Shown here one piece after another: positions 8,344 to 17,900 of a stretch of DNA of 30,207 nt (its first letter is position 1; each line of letters opens with the position of its first letter). Origin of the DNA: Lachnospira sp. UBA4346 (GTDB lineage Bacteria; Bacillota; Clostridia; Lachnospirales; Lachnospiraceae); assembly GCA_002394205.1 (NCBI GenBank), contig DGTC01000010.1:1-30207 (forward strand), in the 5' to 3' direction. Under the pieces are notes generated by a model. It did not search any database and was not told the origin of the DNA. It saw only the letters and a program-made list of their open reading frames with translations. The position numbers and the translations under genes are program-made.

Positions 8344-8479
8344 TTTATGAAAAAATTATGGAACAGTACAGGCGTTAAAGGAAATGGATGAAATACAGAA
8401 AACATATAAAATTGGAACGATCAAACAAAGAAAAGAGGGGATGGTTTTAAAAATTTATATTATTTTGAAAATTAGATGA
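8324..8479 (+). pseudogene. Remnant of ABC transporter ATP-binding protein
   Basis: Behind AGGAGG (8313-8318), ATG 8324 reads MKLMINNL, then TGA, then KNYGTVQALKEMDEIQK on to TYKIGTIKQRKEGMVLKI, with a stop at 8477. The first part is a typical ABC ATPase N-terminus (in intact relatives INNLSKNYG...ALK), where one Ser codon seems to have become TGA. The last part resembles the extreme C-terminus of such proteins. Walker A, signature and Walker B are all absent, so roughly 200 codons have been deleted. The start overlaps the permease stop as in an intact operon. The C-terminal match is inference. Confidence 0.7.
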
Positions 8480-8518
8480 AAACACTAAAATTATGTATTA
8501 TGAAAAAAGGAGAAGTGT

Positions 8519-9664
8519 ATGAAAAAAATTCTAAGTATTTTAATGGTACTTTTAGGAATTTCGTTGGTTGGTTGTAGTAAGAATAAAACAGAAAAAATAG
8601 AGGTAAATGCTTATAGCGATTCATCAGGATATATATCGCAGACGACAAGGGCAATAGAAGGAAAAAATGGTTTCTATTTTATTTCTACTAAATTTGGAAA
8701 ATCATACATTGAATATATGGATCCCAATTATGATGAAGTTCATATTTTATGTTCAAAAATAAATTGTGAGCATTTAAGTCATGAGGGGGTAATTTTGGAT
8801 GACTGCGATGCCAATATTGGAAGTGTCCTGTATAATAGTTTGAACTATTTTGAAAATTATTTATATTATATTGGTAGAGACAGTGCATCTTATCTGTGTA
8901 GCTTATATAAAGTGTCATCTGATGGTTCAGAGCATATAAAGGTTTGTGATTTGGGAATAACCCCAGATGAAAGTAATATTTATTTTTCATATGTTGTGAC
9001 AGATAATTATATTTTTTATACACAATCAATAGGAAGCGAAAATGTGAAGAATGATGCAAGTCTTATCAAAGTTGATATAAAGGACCGTTCAAAAGAAGTG
9101 TTATATCATTATGAAGATATGTATGCAGCACTGTTTGATTTAAAAATAAGTAATAATCATTTATTTTTTAGAAAATCATCTAATAATAATTTACAATATT
9201 CACAACTTTGTAAATTTCGTTTAGCGGATCGAAAAGTGGATTCGATAGTTGATAATATCTGTTCGTATACGATAAAAGCGGATAAATTGACATATTGGAA
9301 AGTGGAAGATGGTATATATGTATCAGACATAGATGGTAATAATAAAAGTAAAATATTTATTTCGGACAAGAACACGATGTTAGGAAATATTGCTAACATG
9401 GGAGAAAATTACTATTTTGAAAATATTGCGAATACTTCCTTTGATGCGACAAGTGAAAATATTTCAGGAGAGCTGATACAGGATAAGTTACAATCCATAA
9501 TACAGCTAAAACAAGAAGAACAAATGATTCTACCATTATATGTTGCGAGAGATAGAGTATTAGTAGAAGTATGGAAAAAAGGTGGTGGACATTATAAGGG
9601 GTACTATAAAATACAGGAAGGAATATTGGATAATAATGTAGTTATTGTAGATTGTATAAAATAA
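8519..9664 (+). CDS. Predicted lipoprotein, beta-propeller-like, of an ABC transporter locus
   Basis: 381 residues with a type II signal peptide: Lys-Lys start, hydrophobic core, and lipobox LVGC with the lipidated Cys at 19. It would be anchored on the outer face of the membrane. The mature part is rich in Tyr/Phe/Asp strands repeating YF..NYLYY, SLYKVSSDG and LIKVDIKD, suggesting a beta-propeller of DUF5050 type. A Cys/His group (C78, C83 in the phrase INCEH, H85, C96) recalls a motif often seen in lipoproteins beside ABC export operons. The start has AAAAAAGGAG just upstream. It lies after the permease and the dead ATPase, probably as the last gene of that operon. The function is unknown. 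Confidence 0.65.
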   Translation: MKKILSILMVLLGISLVGCSKNKTEKIEVNAYSDSSGYISQTTRAIEGKNGFYFISTKFGKSYIEYMDPNYDEVHILCSKINCEHLSHEGVILDDCDANIGSVLYNSLNYFENYLYYIGRDSASYLCSLYKVSSDGSEHIKVCDLGITPDESNIYFSYVVTDNYIFYTQSIGSENVKNDASLIKVDIKDRSKEVLYHYEDMYAALFDLKISNNHLFFRKSSNNNLQYSQLCKFRLADRKVDSIVDNICSYTIKADKLTYWKVEDGIYVSDIDGNNKSKIFISDKNTMLGNIANMGENYYFENIANTSFDATSENISGELIQDKLQSIIQLKQEEQMILPLYVARDRVLVEVWKKGGGHYKGYYKIQEGILDNNVVIVDCIK

Positions 9665-9703
9665 TTTGACAAGATACATATAAAAAAATAAGATTGGTTA
9701 TAT

Positions 9704-9750
9704 GAAATCGAATGAAAAATACTACGTTACCCAAAATGGAATATCTTGAT
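9704..9750. repeat. Second copy of the 5946-5990 terminator-arm sequence
   Basis: The run GAAATCGAATGAAAAATACTACG...GGAATATCTTGAT matches 5946-5990 at roughly 40 of 47 positions. Here it stops at the terminator loop and joins directly to the inside of a membrane-protein gene fragment, so the right arm of the hairpin is missing. It marks a rearrangement junction at about 9750. Confidence 0.65.
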
Positions 9751-9909
9751 AGCACATGTAACTGCGTTTCCAGCAAATATTTGCTTTTTAATCGGAATAG
9801 CAGGAATGGTGATAATGATTGTGTTTGCTAAAAAATTAGATAGCAGCGATGTAAAACAGGGAACTAATGCAATCGCACAATTTTCATTTTATTAGGTTTG
9901 ATTTTATGA
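9749..9909 (+). pseudogene. C-terminal fragment, paralogue of the 5456-5923 membrane protein
   Basis: Reads IAHVTAFPANICFLIG, then IAGMVIMIVFAKKLDSSDVKQGTNAIAQF. This aligns with the end of the 5456-5923 product (THITTFPANICFLIG...AKKLDSTNVK...TNAVAQF). About four residues (NWIE) are missing. A one-base deletion near 9880 brings in a TAG at 9893; in the restored frame it would end ILLGLIL at 9907-9909. There is no start codon or ribosome site. It is a clear remnant of a second gene copy. Confidence 0.8.
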
Positions 9910-9917
9910 TAAAATTG

Positions 9918-9946
9918 TTGACAGATTAAAAATTGTATTAAATAAT
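9918..9946 (+). promoter_or_regulatory. Putative promoter for the 165-residue protein
   Basis: A perfect TTGACA (9918-9923) is followed after 17 bp by AATAAT (9941-9946). The -10 box is weak, so this is moderate support only. Confidence 0.4.
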
Positions 9947-9985
9947 ATAAAGGCAATAAAGCTAAAGAGGGGACAAATAATAGAA

Positions 9986-10483
9986 ATGAAAATTGACGAT
10001 AAACTTAGAGATACAGTGATTCTGTGTTATAAAGAACTAGAGGATTTCTTTGAGAAATGTGCATACATAAAAGGCGATTATATGCAATTTTATAAAAAGG
10101 GATATCAGTATTTGCAAAATATTAAATACTTAAAAGGTGAAAGAAATGATATCGTAGGTAATAAAGAAATTATTTTAGAATATATTAGCACAGAGGAAAA
10201 AATAAAAGTTGTGCAACAAGAATATGATACCATGAAGAATATATTTGATGACAAAATATATTCCATGAAAAAAATGCTCAACCAGAATATGCTTGAGTTA
10301 CCAGCGTATATTTATGATAACTGGAATGAATTATTAAATAAAGTCAATGACTGTGTTTATCAGCAGGTAGAGAAAAGAACAGATTTCAATGAAAAAGAGT
10401 TAGATATGCAGAAAGTATTAATTAATATATATAACGAATTTATTCGTTTTTGTAGAGAGAATATTGTTCCGTGTATTGTATAA
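9986..10483 (+). CDS. Hypothetical protein, helical and soluble
   Basis: 165 residues, no signal peptide or membrane helix, very rich in Lys, Glu, Asn, Tyr and Ile, and predicted to be mostly alpha-helical with heptad-like stretches. I do not recognise a family. The start at ATG 9986 has AGAGGGG upstream but at a rather long distance (about 13 nt). It is flanked by its own putative promoter and a strong terminator, so it is probably expressed alone. Its low G+C resembles the preceding eroded transporter block rather than the enzymes further right. Confidence 0.6.
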   Translation: MKIDDKLRDTVILCYKELEDFFEKCAYIKGDYMQFYKKGYQYLQNIKYLKGERNDIVGNKEIILEYISTEEKIKVVQQEYDTMKNIFDDKIYSMKKMLNQNMLELPAYIYDNWNELLNKVNDCVYQQVEKRTDFNEKELDMQKVLINIYNEFIRFCRENIVPCIV

Positions 10484-10497
10484 ATCAGCAATAGAAG

Positions 10498-10554
10498 CCA
10501 CATACAAGTTTGTTGTATTTGAGAAGTGTACATACAATCTTGTATGTGGTTTTT
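10498..10554 (+). terminator. Strong terminator after the hypothetical gene
   Basis: CCACATACAAG (10498-10508) pairs exactly with CTTGTATGTGG (10539-10549), followed by five T. Confidence 0.85.
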
Positions 10555-10659
10555 ATGCATATAAATAATGGAATTGTTAACAATGCACTTATATTCGATA
10601 ATTAGCTAATGATGTGAAGGCTGAGATGATAAAGCACTGTAATACAACATTGTTAAATA

Positions 10660-11223
10660 CTATCGGATGTAATTGACAGTGCCTTCTGCACGTGCAGGAG
10701 CTTCCGGATTCTCGTCAAGAGCACTATAGCCAAAAAGAATTGCACTGATGGCTTTGTAGCCGCTTGGAATTCCTAATTTATTGCAGAAATAATCCGCTTC
10801 TTCATTATTTAAAAGATATACGGCTGATTCTGTAAAGCAAGAACCAATCCCTAAAGATTTTGCAGCAAGCATCATGTTTTCACCGGCGATAGAGCAATCA
10901 GTTGGTGAATTAGGATTCTTAGCATCACCGGATAATACAATTACCGTAGGTGCGCCATTGAATACATTAAAATCCTCATTCTCGCCGATTTTGCGAAGAA
11001 AAGGATTCTCACTTGCAAAAAAGGCCTGCTTGGTTTCAGAGTTAAGCTCATTTAGGAGCTTATGATCCTGAATTACTGTGAAATGCCATGGCTGTTTGTT
11101 GTTGGCACTAGGTGCATACTGACCGGCTTTGATGATTAAATCAAGATCTGCATCTGAAATCTGTTCTTCTGTATAACTTCTAATACTTCGTCTTTCTAAA
11201 ATATCCTGAATTGTCTGATTCAT
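10660..11223 (-). CDS. Nitroreductase family protein
   Basis: 187-residue FMN-dependent NAD(P)H oxidoreductase of the nitroreductase superfamily. The N-terminus has the FMN-phosphate motif ILERRSIRSYTEEQI (about 8-22). APSANNKQPWHFTVI (about 37-51) lines the flavin site, and the C-terminal half has MLAAKSLGIGSCF, typical of the fold. The physiological substrate is not predictable. The start chosen is ATG 11223, with AGGAAAGG upstream; a TTG four codons earlier lies almost on top of that ribosome site. It is a single gene with its own promoter (TTGATA-17-TATAAT) and faces away from the GNAT gene to its right. Confidence 0.88.
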   Translation of the reverse strand: MNQTIQDILERRSIRSYTEEQISDADLDLIIKAGQYAPSANNKQPWHFTVIQDHKLLNELNSETKQAFFASENPFLRKIGENEDFNVFNGAPTVIVLSGDAKNPNSPTDCSIAGENMMLAAKSLGIGSCFTESAVYLLNNEEADYFCNKLGIPSGYKAISAILFGYSALDENPEAPARAEGTVNYIR

Positions 11224-11285
11224 ATGGTATACCAACCTTTCCTGGAGTCTTATGTAAAAATAATCTCTTTGTTATAGTTGTTTTT

Positions 11286-11314
11286 ATTATAAATAATTGT
11301 CAGATAATTATCAA
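11286..11314 (-). promoter_or_regulatory. Promoter of the nitroreductase gene
   Basis: On the minus strand, TTGATA (11314-11309) and TATAAT (11291-11286) are separated by 17 bp. The spacer contains the small inverted repeat ATAATT-N7-AATTAT, a possible operator. Confidence 0.72.
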
Positions 11315-11359
11315 TAAATTGTTGTACAATAATTATAAAAAATAAATAAAGTCTATATA

Positions 11360-11389
11360 TTGACATGTTGTGATTGAATTGAATAAAAT
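11360..11389 (+). promoter_or_regulatory. Promoter of the mini-GNAT gene
   Basis: TTGACA (11360-11365) and TAAAAT (11384-11389) are spaced by 18 bp. It diverges from the nitroreductase promoter about 50 bp away. Confidence 0.6.
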
Positions 11390-11503
11390 AATCGTGCGAT
11401 TTATAAATCGGAATAATCATTGGTTGTATTTTTGTCAAATGTGTGCGAAAATGGAATTGTTTTATATGAACAAAGATACTGTATTGGAACGGAGGAGGTT
11501 GCT

Positions 11504-11755
11504 ATGGAATTTATTACAGAAACAAATAGAATTTATGCAAAAAATGAAGAAGGAGCGGTTATAGCAGAAGTGACATTTCCAGAAACACAGCAAGGAGTAT
11601 GCACCATTAATCATACATTTGTGGATGACTCACTTAGAGGACAGGGAGTAGCCGGAAAGTTAGTGTCTGCGGCAGTTGCACACATTGAAGAACAGGGAAA
11701 ACAGGTTGCAGCGACATGTTCTTATGCACAGAAATGGTTAGAGAAGAATAGATAA
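11504..11755 (+). CDS. Small GNAT-fold N-acetyltransferase (YjdJ type)
   Basis: 83-residue protein of the short GNAT group that carries little beyond the acetyl-CoA binding core. The sequence starts MEFITETNRIYAKNEEG, continues with AEVTFPE and the VDDSLRGQGVAGKLV acetyl-CoA loop (about 43-57), and ends CSYAQKWLEKN. The reading frame extends upstream, but GGAGGAGG at 11491-11498 fixes ATG 11504. The substrate is unknown; members are often annotated only as acetyltransferase. It has its own promoter and stands alone. Confidence 0.85.
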   Translation: MEFITETNRIYAKNEEGAVIAEVTFPETQQGVCTINHTFVDDSLRGQGVAGKLVSAAVAHIEEQGKQVAATCSYAQKWLEKNR

Positions 11756-11797
11756 ATGTAAATATGTATTTTACGATACGATATAGAAGGGGGATTT

Positions 11798-11830
11798 ATG
11801 GACAGTACAGATAAATATTCGACATGTTAA
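11798..11830 (+). CDS. Possible tiny peptide or broken gene start
   Basis: A good ribosome site (AGAAGGGGG) precedes ATG 11798, which encodes only MDSTDKYSTC before TAA. Reading through that stop gives EHFRIEYDREHGNTNPGR to the next stop, so it might be a small gene interrupted by a nonsense mutation. There is no homology to rely on. Confidence 0.2.
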   Translation: MDSTDKYSTC

Positions 11831-11874
11831 GAACATTTCAGGATAGAATACGATAGAGAACATGGGAATACAAA

Positions 11875-11918
11875 CCCCGGGCGTTAGAGTGATAAATTTC
11901 TAATTCCCGGGGCTTTAT
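11875..11918 (+). terminator. G+C-rich terminator between convergent genes
   Basis: CCCCGGG (11875-11881) pairs with CCCGGGG (11906-11912), with a further inner pairing of TTAGAG with TTCTAA. It is followed by CTTTATTTT on the plus strand. On the minus strand it follows the giant surface protein gene and may work in both directions. Confidence 0.7.
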
Positions 11919-11935
11919 TTTATTATATTTACGTT

Positions 11936-14900
11936 TTATCTATGCTCTTTTCTTGATGTTATTGCTAATAATACAAATGAAATTAATGAACTAAAAAGTA
12001 ATAGAATCATAATTCCAATTGGCAATGAATCACCGGTTTTTGGAGCATGTTTACCATGTTCTTCGTTTGAATTTTCAGCTTCCAATGAAAGTGGATTGTA
12101 TGTATATTCAGTCGTTATCGGAAGTGATGTATCCGTAGTAGTCTGTACCTGAGCAGGTACTGTAGCTGGCTGAGTTTTAGTGGAGGCCTTTGTCGTAGGC
12201 TCAGCCGAAGTTTCAGGTGAAGTTTTCTTTGTTGTAGGTTCAGCTGTAGTCTGAGGTAAAGGCTTCTTCGTTGTAGGCTCAGCCGAAGTCTGAGGCAAAG
12301 GCTTCTTTGTTACAGGTTCAACTGAAGTTTGAGGTAAAGGCGTCGTCGTCGTAGGCTCAGCTGTAGTCTGAGGCAAAGAATTCTTTGTCGTAGGCTCAGC
12401 CGAAGTCTGAGGCAAAGGCTTCTTTGTTACAGGTTCAGCAGAAGTTTGAGGCAAAGGCGTCGTCGTCGTAGGCTCAGCTGTAGTCTGAGGCAAAGGCTTC
12501 TTTGTTACAGGCTCAGCTGTAGTCTGAGGTAAAGGCTTCGTCGTCGTAGGTTCAGCCGAAGTTTGAGGCAAAGGCTTCTTTGTTGTAGATTCAGTTGTAG
12601 TCTGAGACGAAGGGTTCTTCGTTGTAGGTTCAGTTGTAGTCTGAGACGAAGGGTTCTTTGTTGTAGGTTCAGTTGTAGGTTTTGTAGTAGGAGCAGGTTG
12701 TGTTTCTGAAGCAGAAGTTGTTTCTGAACCAGATCCTAACTGTGTCCAATGTGCATATAATGCAACATTTTCCATTTCAGAATTTATTTCTGTTATTTTT
12801 GTTCCGCCAACAGGTTTGTCAAACCAACCGTCAAATGTATATCCTTCTCTGGAAGGAGTAGGTAAGTCTACAGTATCCTCTATATTTCCGTCAATATATA
12901 CATTCTGAGTATTTTCATCATTGAAATGTAATGTAAGTCGTCTTTGCTTTGCAGTCCAATGCGCATAAATGGTTTTCTTTTCAAAAGTAAATATTGTGTC
13001 TGTAAAATGCTCGCCATTCATAGCAGCTGAATACCAACCGGAAAAGATGTAGCCTGATCTGGTTGGAGTTGAAATGGTACCAATAGGATTTCCAAATGTT
13101 CCTATAATCGTAGAAGAAGAATCTGTACCATCATTTTTCATTAAAGTCAATGTAGCAGGTTTCGGACTCCAATGTGCATAAACCGTTCTGTTTTCTGCAG
13201 TAAAAGTAGTGTCAGCAAACGCATTGCCGCCAACAGCAGAATCAAACCAACCGTCAAAGGTATAACCCGTTCTGGCAGGCGTAGGAATGGTACCGATATT
13301 GCCATCAAACGAACCTGAAACATTAGCAGGAGTAACAGAGCCGCCATTCGCATCGAAAGTCAATGTAGCAGGTTTCGGACTCCAGTGTGCATAAACCGTT
13401 CTGTTTTCTGCAGTAAAAGTAGTATCAGCAAACGCATTGCCATCAACAGCAGAATCAAACCAACCGTCAAAGGTATACCCTGTTCTAGTAGGAGTAGGAA
13501 TGATACCGATGTTACCATCAAATACACCTGAAACAGAAGCAGGAGTAACAGAACCGCCATTTGCATCGAAAGTCAATGTAGCATCTTTTGCAGTCCAATG
13601 CGCATAAATTGTTCTGTTTTCTGCAGTAAAAGTAGTATCAGTAAATGCATTGCCACCAACAGCAGAATCAAACCAACCGTCAAAGGTATACCCTGTTCTG
13701 GTAGGAGTAGGAATGGTACCGATATTGCCATCAAACGAACCTGAAACAGAAGCAGGAGTAACGGAACCGCCATTCGCATCGAAAGTCAATGTAGCAGGTT
13801 TCGGACTCCAGTGTGCATAAATCGTTCTGTTTTCTGCAGTAAAAGTAGTGTCAGTAAACGCATTGCCACCAACAGCAGAATCAAACCAACCGTCAAAGGT
13901 ATAACCCGTTCTGGTAGGAGTAGGAATGGTACCGATGTTGCCGTCAAACGAACCTGAAACATTAGCAGGAGTAACAGAGCCGCCATTCGCATCGAAAGTC
14001 AATGTAGCATCTTTTGCAGTCCAATGTGCATAAATGGTCTTATTTTCAAATGTAAAAGTAGTGTCAGTAAACGTATTACCACCAGTAGCGGCATCAAACC
14101 AACCGTCAAAGGCATACCCTGTTCTGGTAGGAGTAGGAATGGTACCGATGTTGCCGTCAAACGAACCTGAAACAGAAGCAGGAGTAACAGAGCCGCCATT
14201 TGCATCGAAAGTCAATGTAGCATCCTTTGCAGTCCAATGTGCATAAACCGTTCTGTTTTCTGCAGTAAAAGTAGTATCAGTAAATGCATTGCCACCAACA
14301 GCAGAATCAAACCAACCGTCAAAGGTATACCCTGTTCTGGCAGGAGTAGGAATGGTACCGATGTTACCATCAAATACACCTGAAACGGAAGTAGGAGTTA
14401 CAGAGCCACCATTTGCATCTAAAGTAAGTGTAGCGTCTTTTGCAGTCCAATGCGCATAAATTGTTCTATCCTCAGCAGTAAACGTAGTATCTGTAAAAGG
14501 CGTGCCATTGATTGCAGCTAAATACCAGCCAGAAAAAATGTAACCTGTTCTAGTAGGAGTAGAAATCGTGCCAATAGGTCCATCAAACGTACCAGTCATA
14601 GAAGTAAATGAATTTGTGCCATCATTTTTCTTTAAAGTAAGTGTAGCATTATTTGGACGCCAATGCGCATAAATCGTTTTATTTTCAAAAGTAAACGTAG
14701 TCTCAGCAAAAGCATTGCCGTTAACAGCCGAATCAAACCATCCCTCAAATGTATAACCCGTTCTAGTAGGAGTAGGAATGATACCGATGTTACCATCAAA
14801 TACACCTGAAACGGAAGAAGGAGTAATCGTACCACCATTTGCATCTAAAGTAAGCGTAGCATTATTTGGACGCCAATGTGCATAAATCGTCTTACTTTCA

Positions 14901-17900
14901 GCAGTAAACGTAGTCTCAGCAAAAGTATTACCATCAACAACCGAATCAAACCATCCATCAAATGTATAACCCGTTCTGGTAGGAGTAGGAATGGTGCCGA
15001 TATTGCCATCAAACGAACCTGAAACAGAAGCAGGAGTAACGGAACCACCATTCGCATCGAAAGTCAATGTAGCAGGTTTCGGACTCCAATGTGCATAAAT
15101 GGTCTTATTTTCAAATGTAAAAGTAGTGTCAGTAAACGTATTACCACCAGTAGCGGCATCAAACCAACCGTCAAAGGCATACCCTGTTCTGGTAGGAGTA
15201 GGGATGGTACCGATACTGCCGTCAAATAGACCTGTAACAGAAGCAGGAGTAACGGAACCACCATTCGCATCGAAAGTCAATGTAGCATCTTTTGCAGTCC
15301 AATGTGCATAAATGGTCTTATTTTCAAATGTAAAAGTAGTGTCAGCAAACGTAATACCACCAACAGCAGAATCAAACCAACCGTCAAAGGTATAACCCGT
15401 TCTGGTAGGAGTAGGAATGGTACCGATGCTGCCGTCAAATAAACCTGAAACAGAAGCAGGAGTAACGGAACCGCCATTTGCATCGAAAGTCAATGTAGCA
15501 TCCTTTGCAGTCCAATGTGCATAAACCGTTCTGTTTTCTGCAGTAAAAGTAGTGTCAGTAAACGTATTACCACCAACAGCAGAATCAAACCAACCGTCAA
15601 AGGCATAACCCGTCCTGGTAGGAGTAGGGATGGTACCGATACTGCCGTCAAATAAACCTGTAACAGAAGTAGAGCTAACAGAGCCGCCATTTGCATTTAA
15701 TGTAAGAGCAGCTGGCTTAGGAGTCCAATTGGCAACAAGGGCAGTTCCATGAGTTACATAATCATAATTTGTAATTCGGTTTTGAACTAAGGCCGTATTG
15801 GTCCAAGTGTTCCATGAAACAAATGTATATCCGGTGCGAGTCGGAACTTCAATATCTTGGGTTATACCTTGTTTAATTGTAAATGTATCATTTGTTATAG
15901 AACCTCCGTTTGGAAGTAATGTGATAGTAACATCATCATTCGTATCAGGATGAGTAGGTTCTGATTCTGTAGCAGCAACTTCCCAATGTGCATAAAGTTT
16001 ATGATTTGAATCTAAGTTATTATATAAGGTGGTGTCAAATTGGTAATCCTGCGGTACATAAATACCGTTATCAGGTTGGGTAAACCATCCTAGGAAATTA
16101 TAACCTTCTTTTGTGACAGCCGGCAGTGCAAGCTGCGTACCAATTGTAACATCTCTCACTGCATCAATTGTAGCGAGGTTACCACCTTTTGCATCTAAGG
16201 AAATATTACAGTGAATAGAAATATTAAAGTCGGATTCTCCAACATTCATATGTGTATTTCCTGGGTTTAATGCAGTGAAAGTAATATCCTGATTTGTTAA
16301 AATAGTTACTTTGGCAATATGACTGTATGGCTGTGTTGTATTTGTATTTGGGCGAAGAACGTAATAATCATTATTCGCTTTTGCTACAATGAGATATTTT
16401 TCTTCATTTTGAATTGCACTTTTCATATCATCGGACTGAAGCTGTACATATCCGGGAATTTCAGTGCTGGAAGTCTCTCCGGATGTAGCTTTGCGATAGA
16501 GAAGGAAACTACAGCTAGTAGAAGTTTTACTAACATCTGTATGCTGGTTAAAATATCGCTTTGAATCACGATGAAAAAATAAATAGCCAGTAATATTTTT
16601 GAAATATACAGAATTTTGTACAGGACTGTTAAGAATTGAAACAGTAGTAGCAGTAGCTGTACTTGAAGTAAGCTCAAATTGAGGAATGGTAGGTTTCCCA
16701 TTTAAATGTGGGGCTAAATATATAGGCGTATCGCCTGCATTTGCAAAAATCTTATACGTTGTAATGTTATCAACGGTAGAAGCTTGAAATGTATATAAAC
16801 AATTATCCAGATCAATCAAATTTCCATTATAAGAAGCATTTGTTCCAGTACGACCGCGTGCAATGGTAGTCTGATTGTCGATTTCATATTGAACGATTGC
16901 AGCGTCAGGCATAGTGTTAAGTGTACCGTCTACATTAGTAATCGTAGTTTGAGATGGCGTCTGGTCAGTGTAGAGGGTAATATCTTGTGCTCCACTGCGC
17001 AAAACGGTGATATGATATGTAGTTGCATTGGAACCGGAACCAAGAACAAGGGAAGTGGTGCCGGTATGTACACCGGTGATGTCAATTTTAGTGGCTTTCC
17101 CAAGAAGCATGGCTAAATGAGTTTTGGCGTTAGACGTACTGTTCGAAGGTTGTAACGCATACCGATTTCCATCTTTTGCAGATGCAAGAACAATGTATTG
17201 TGAGCCAACAGAAAGTGCATCACTGCTTGTTATGGACGCAAATCCGGGAATGTCGGAGGTTGCAGTTTCGTCGGGAGTATATAACTGTATTTTACATTCT
17301 GTTAAAAAATTAGGATTGTTGCGTAAAGTTGTAACACGATCAAATAATATTTTTGCGCTGTTAAAATGGATATATCGAGGAACAGATGAACCATATCCGC
17401 TGTCACGTAAATAAAAATACCCCTCTGTTGCATCAAATGTCTGACCTCCTTCGACAAACGTACGACTGATTGTAAGATTACTAGGAAGGACAGAGTTTGG
17501 ATAGTTTGGTAATCCGTTAGGGGCAGAACTAGGTGCAAGATATACAGTTGTGTCATTTACAATAGTAGACAATCGGTATGTTCCGACTTCCGAACCGGAT
17601 TCAAGCGTGTATAAACAATCGTTTAGAGAAATCGTGGTATTTGGAGCACTGACAGGCTGGACTGTACCGGATTGCGCAGATACTTCAGCAGTTGCAATGG
17701 ATGCATTAGGCTGAGTAGCCAGTTCGGAGTATGCTTCCGAATAATTATATACGGTTGTCTGTTCACCTTCATGAATGTAAATATACACATCAGAAGTGGC
17801 AGCCTGTACGGTTAGATTCATCAGAGTAGAAAAGCTTGAATCTGACAGTATAATTCCAAAAACAAGTAGGCAGGATACGAATTTTTTTTAAGTGATTACA

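Noticed and set aside
12203..12670. CRISPR-like short repeats
   Set aside because: Units are contiguous, in frame and coding; there are no spacers.
13147..15696. Ladder of 68-70 residue Leu-rich minus-strand frames and two plus-strand frames every 213 bp
   Set aside because: They are out-of-frame and antisense shadows of the 71-residue B-repeats.
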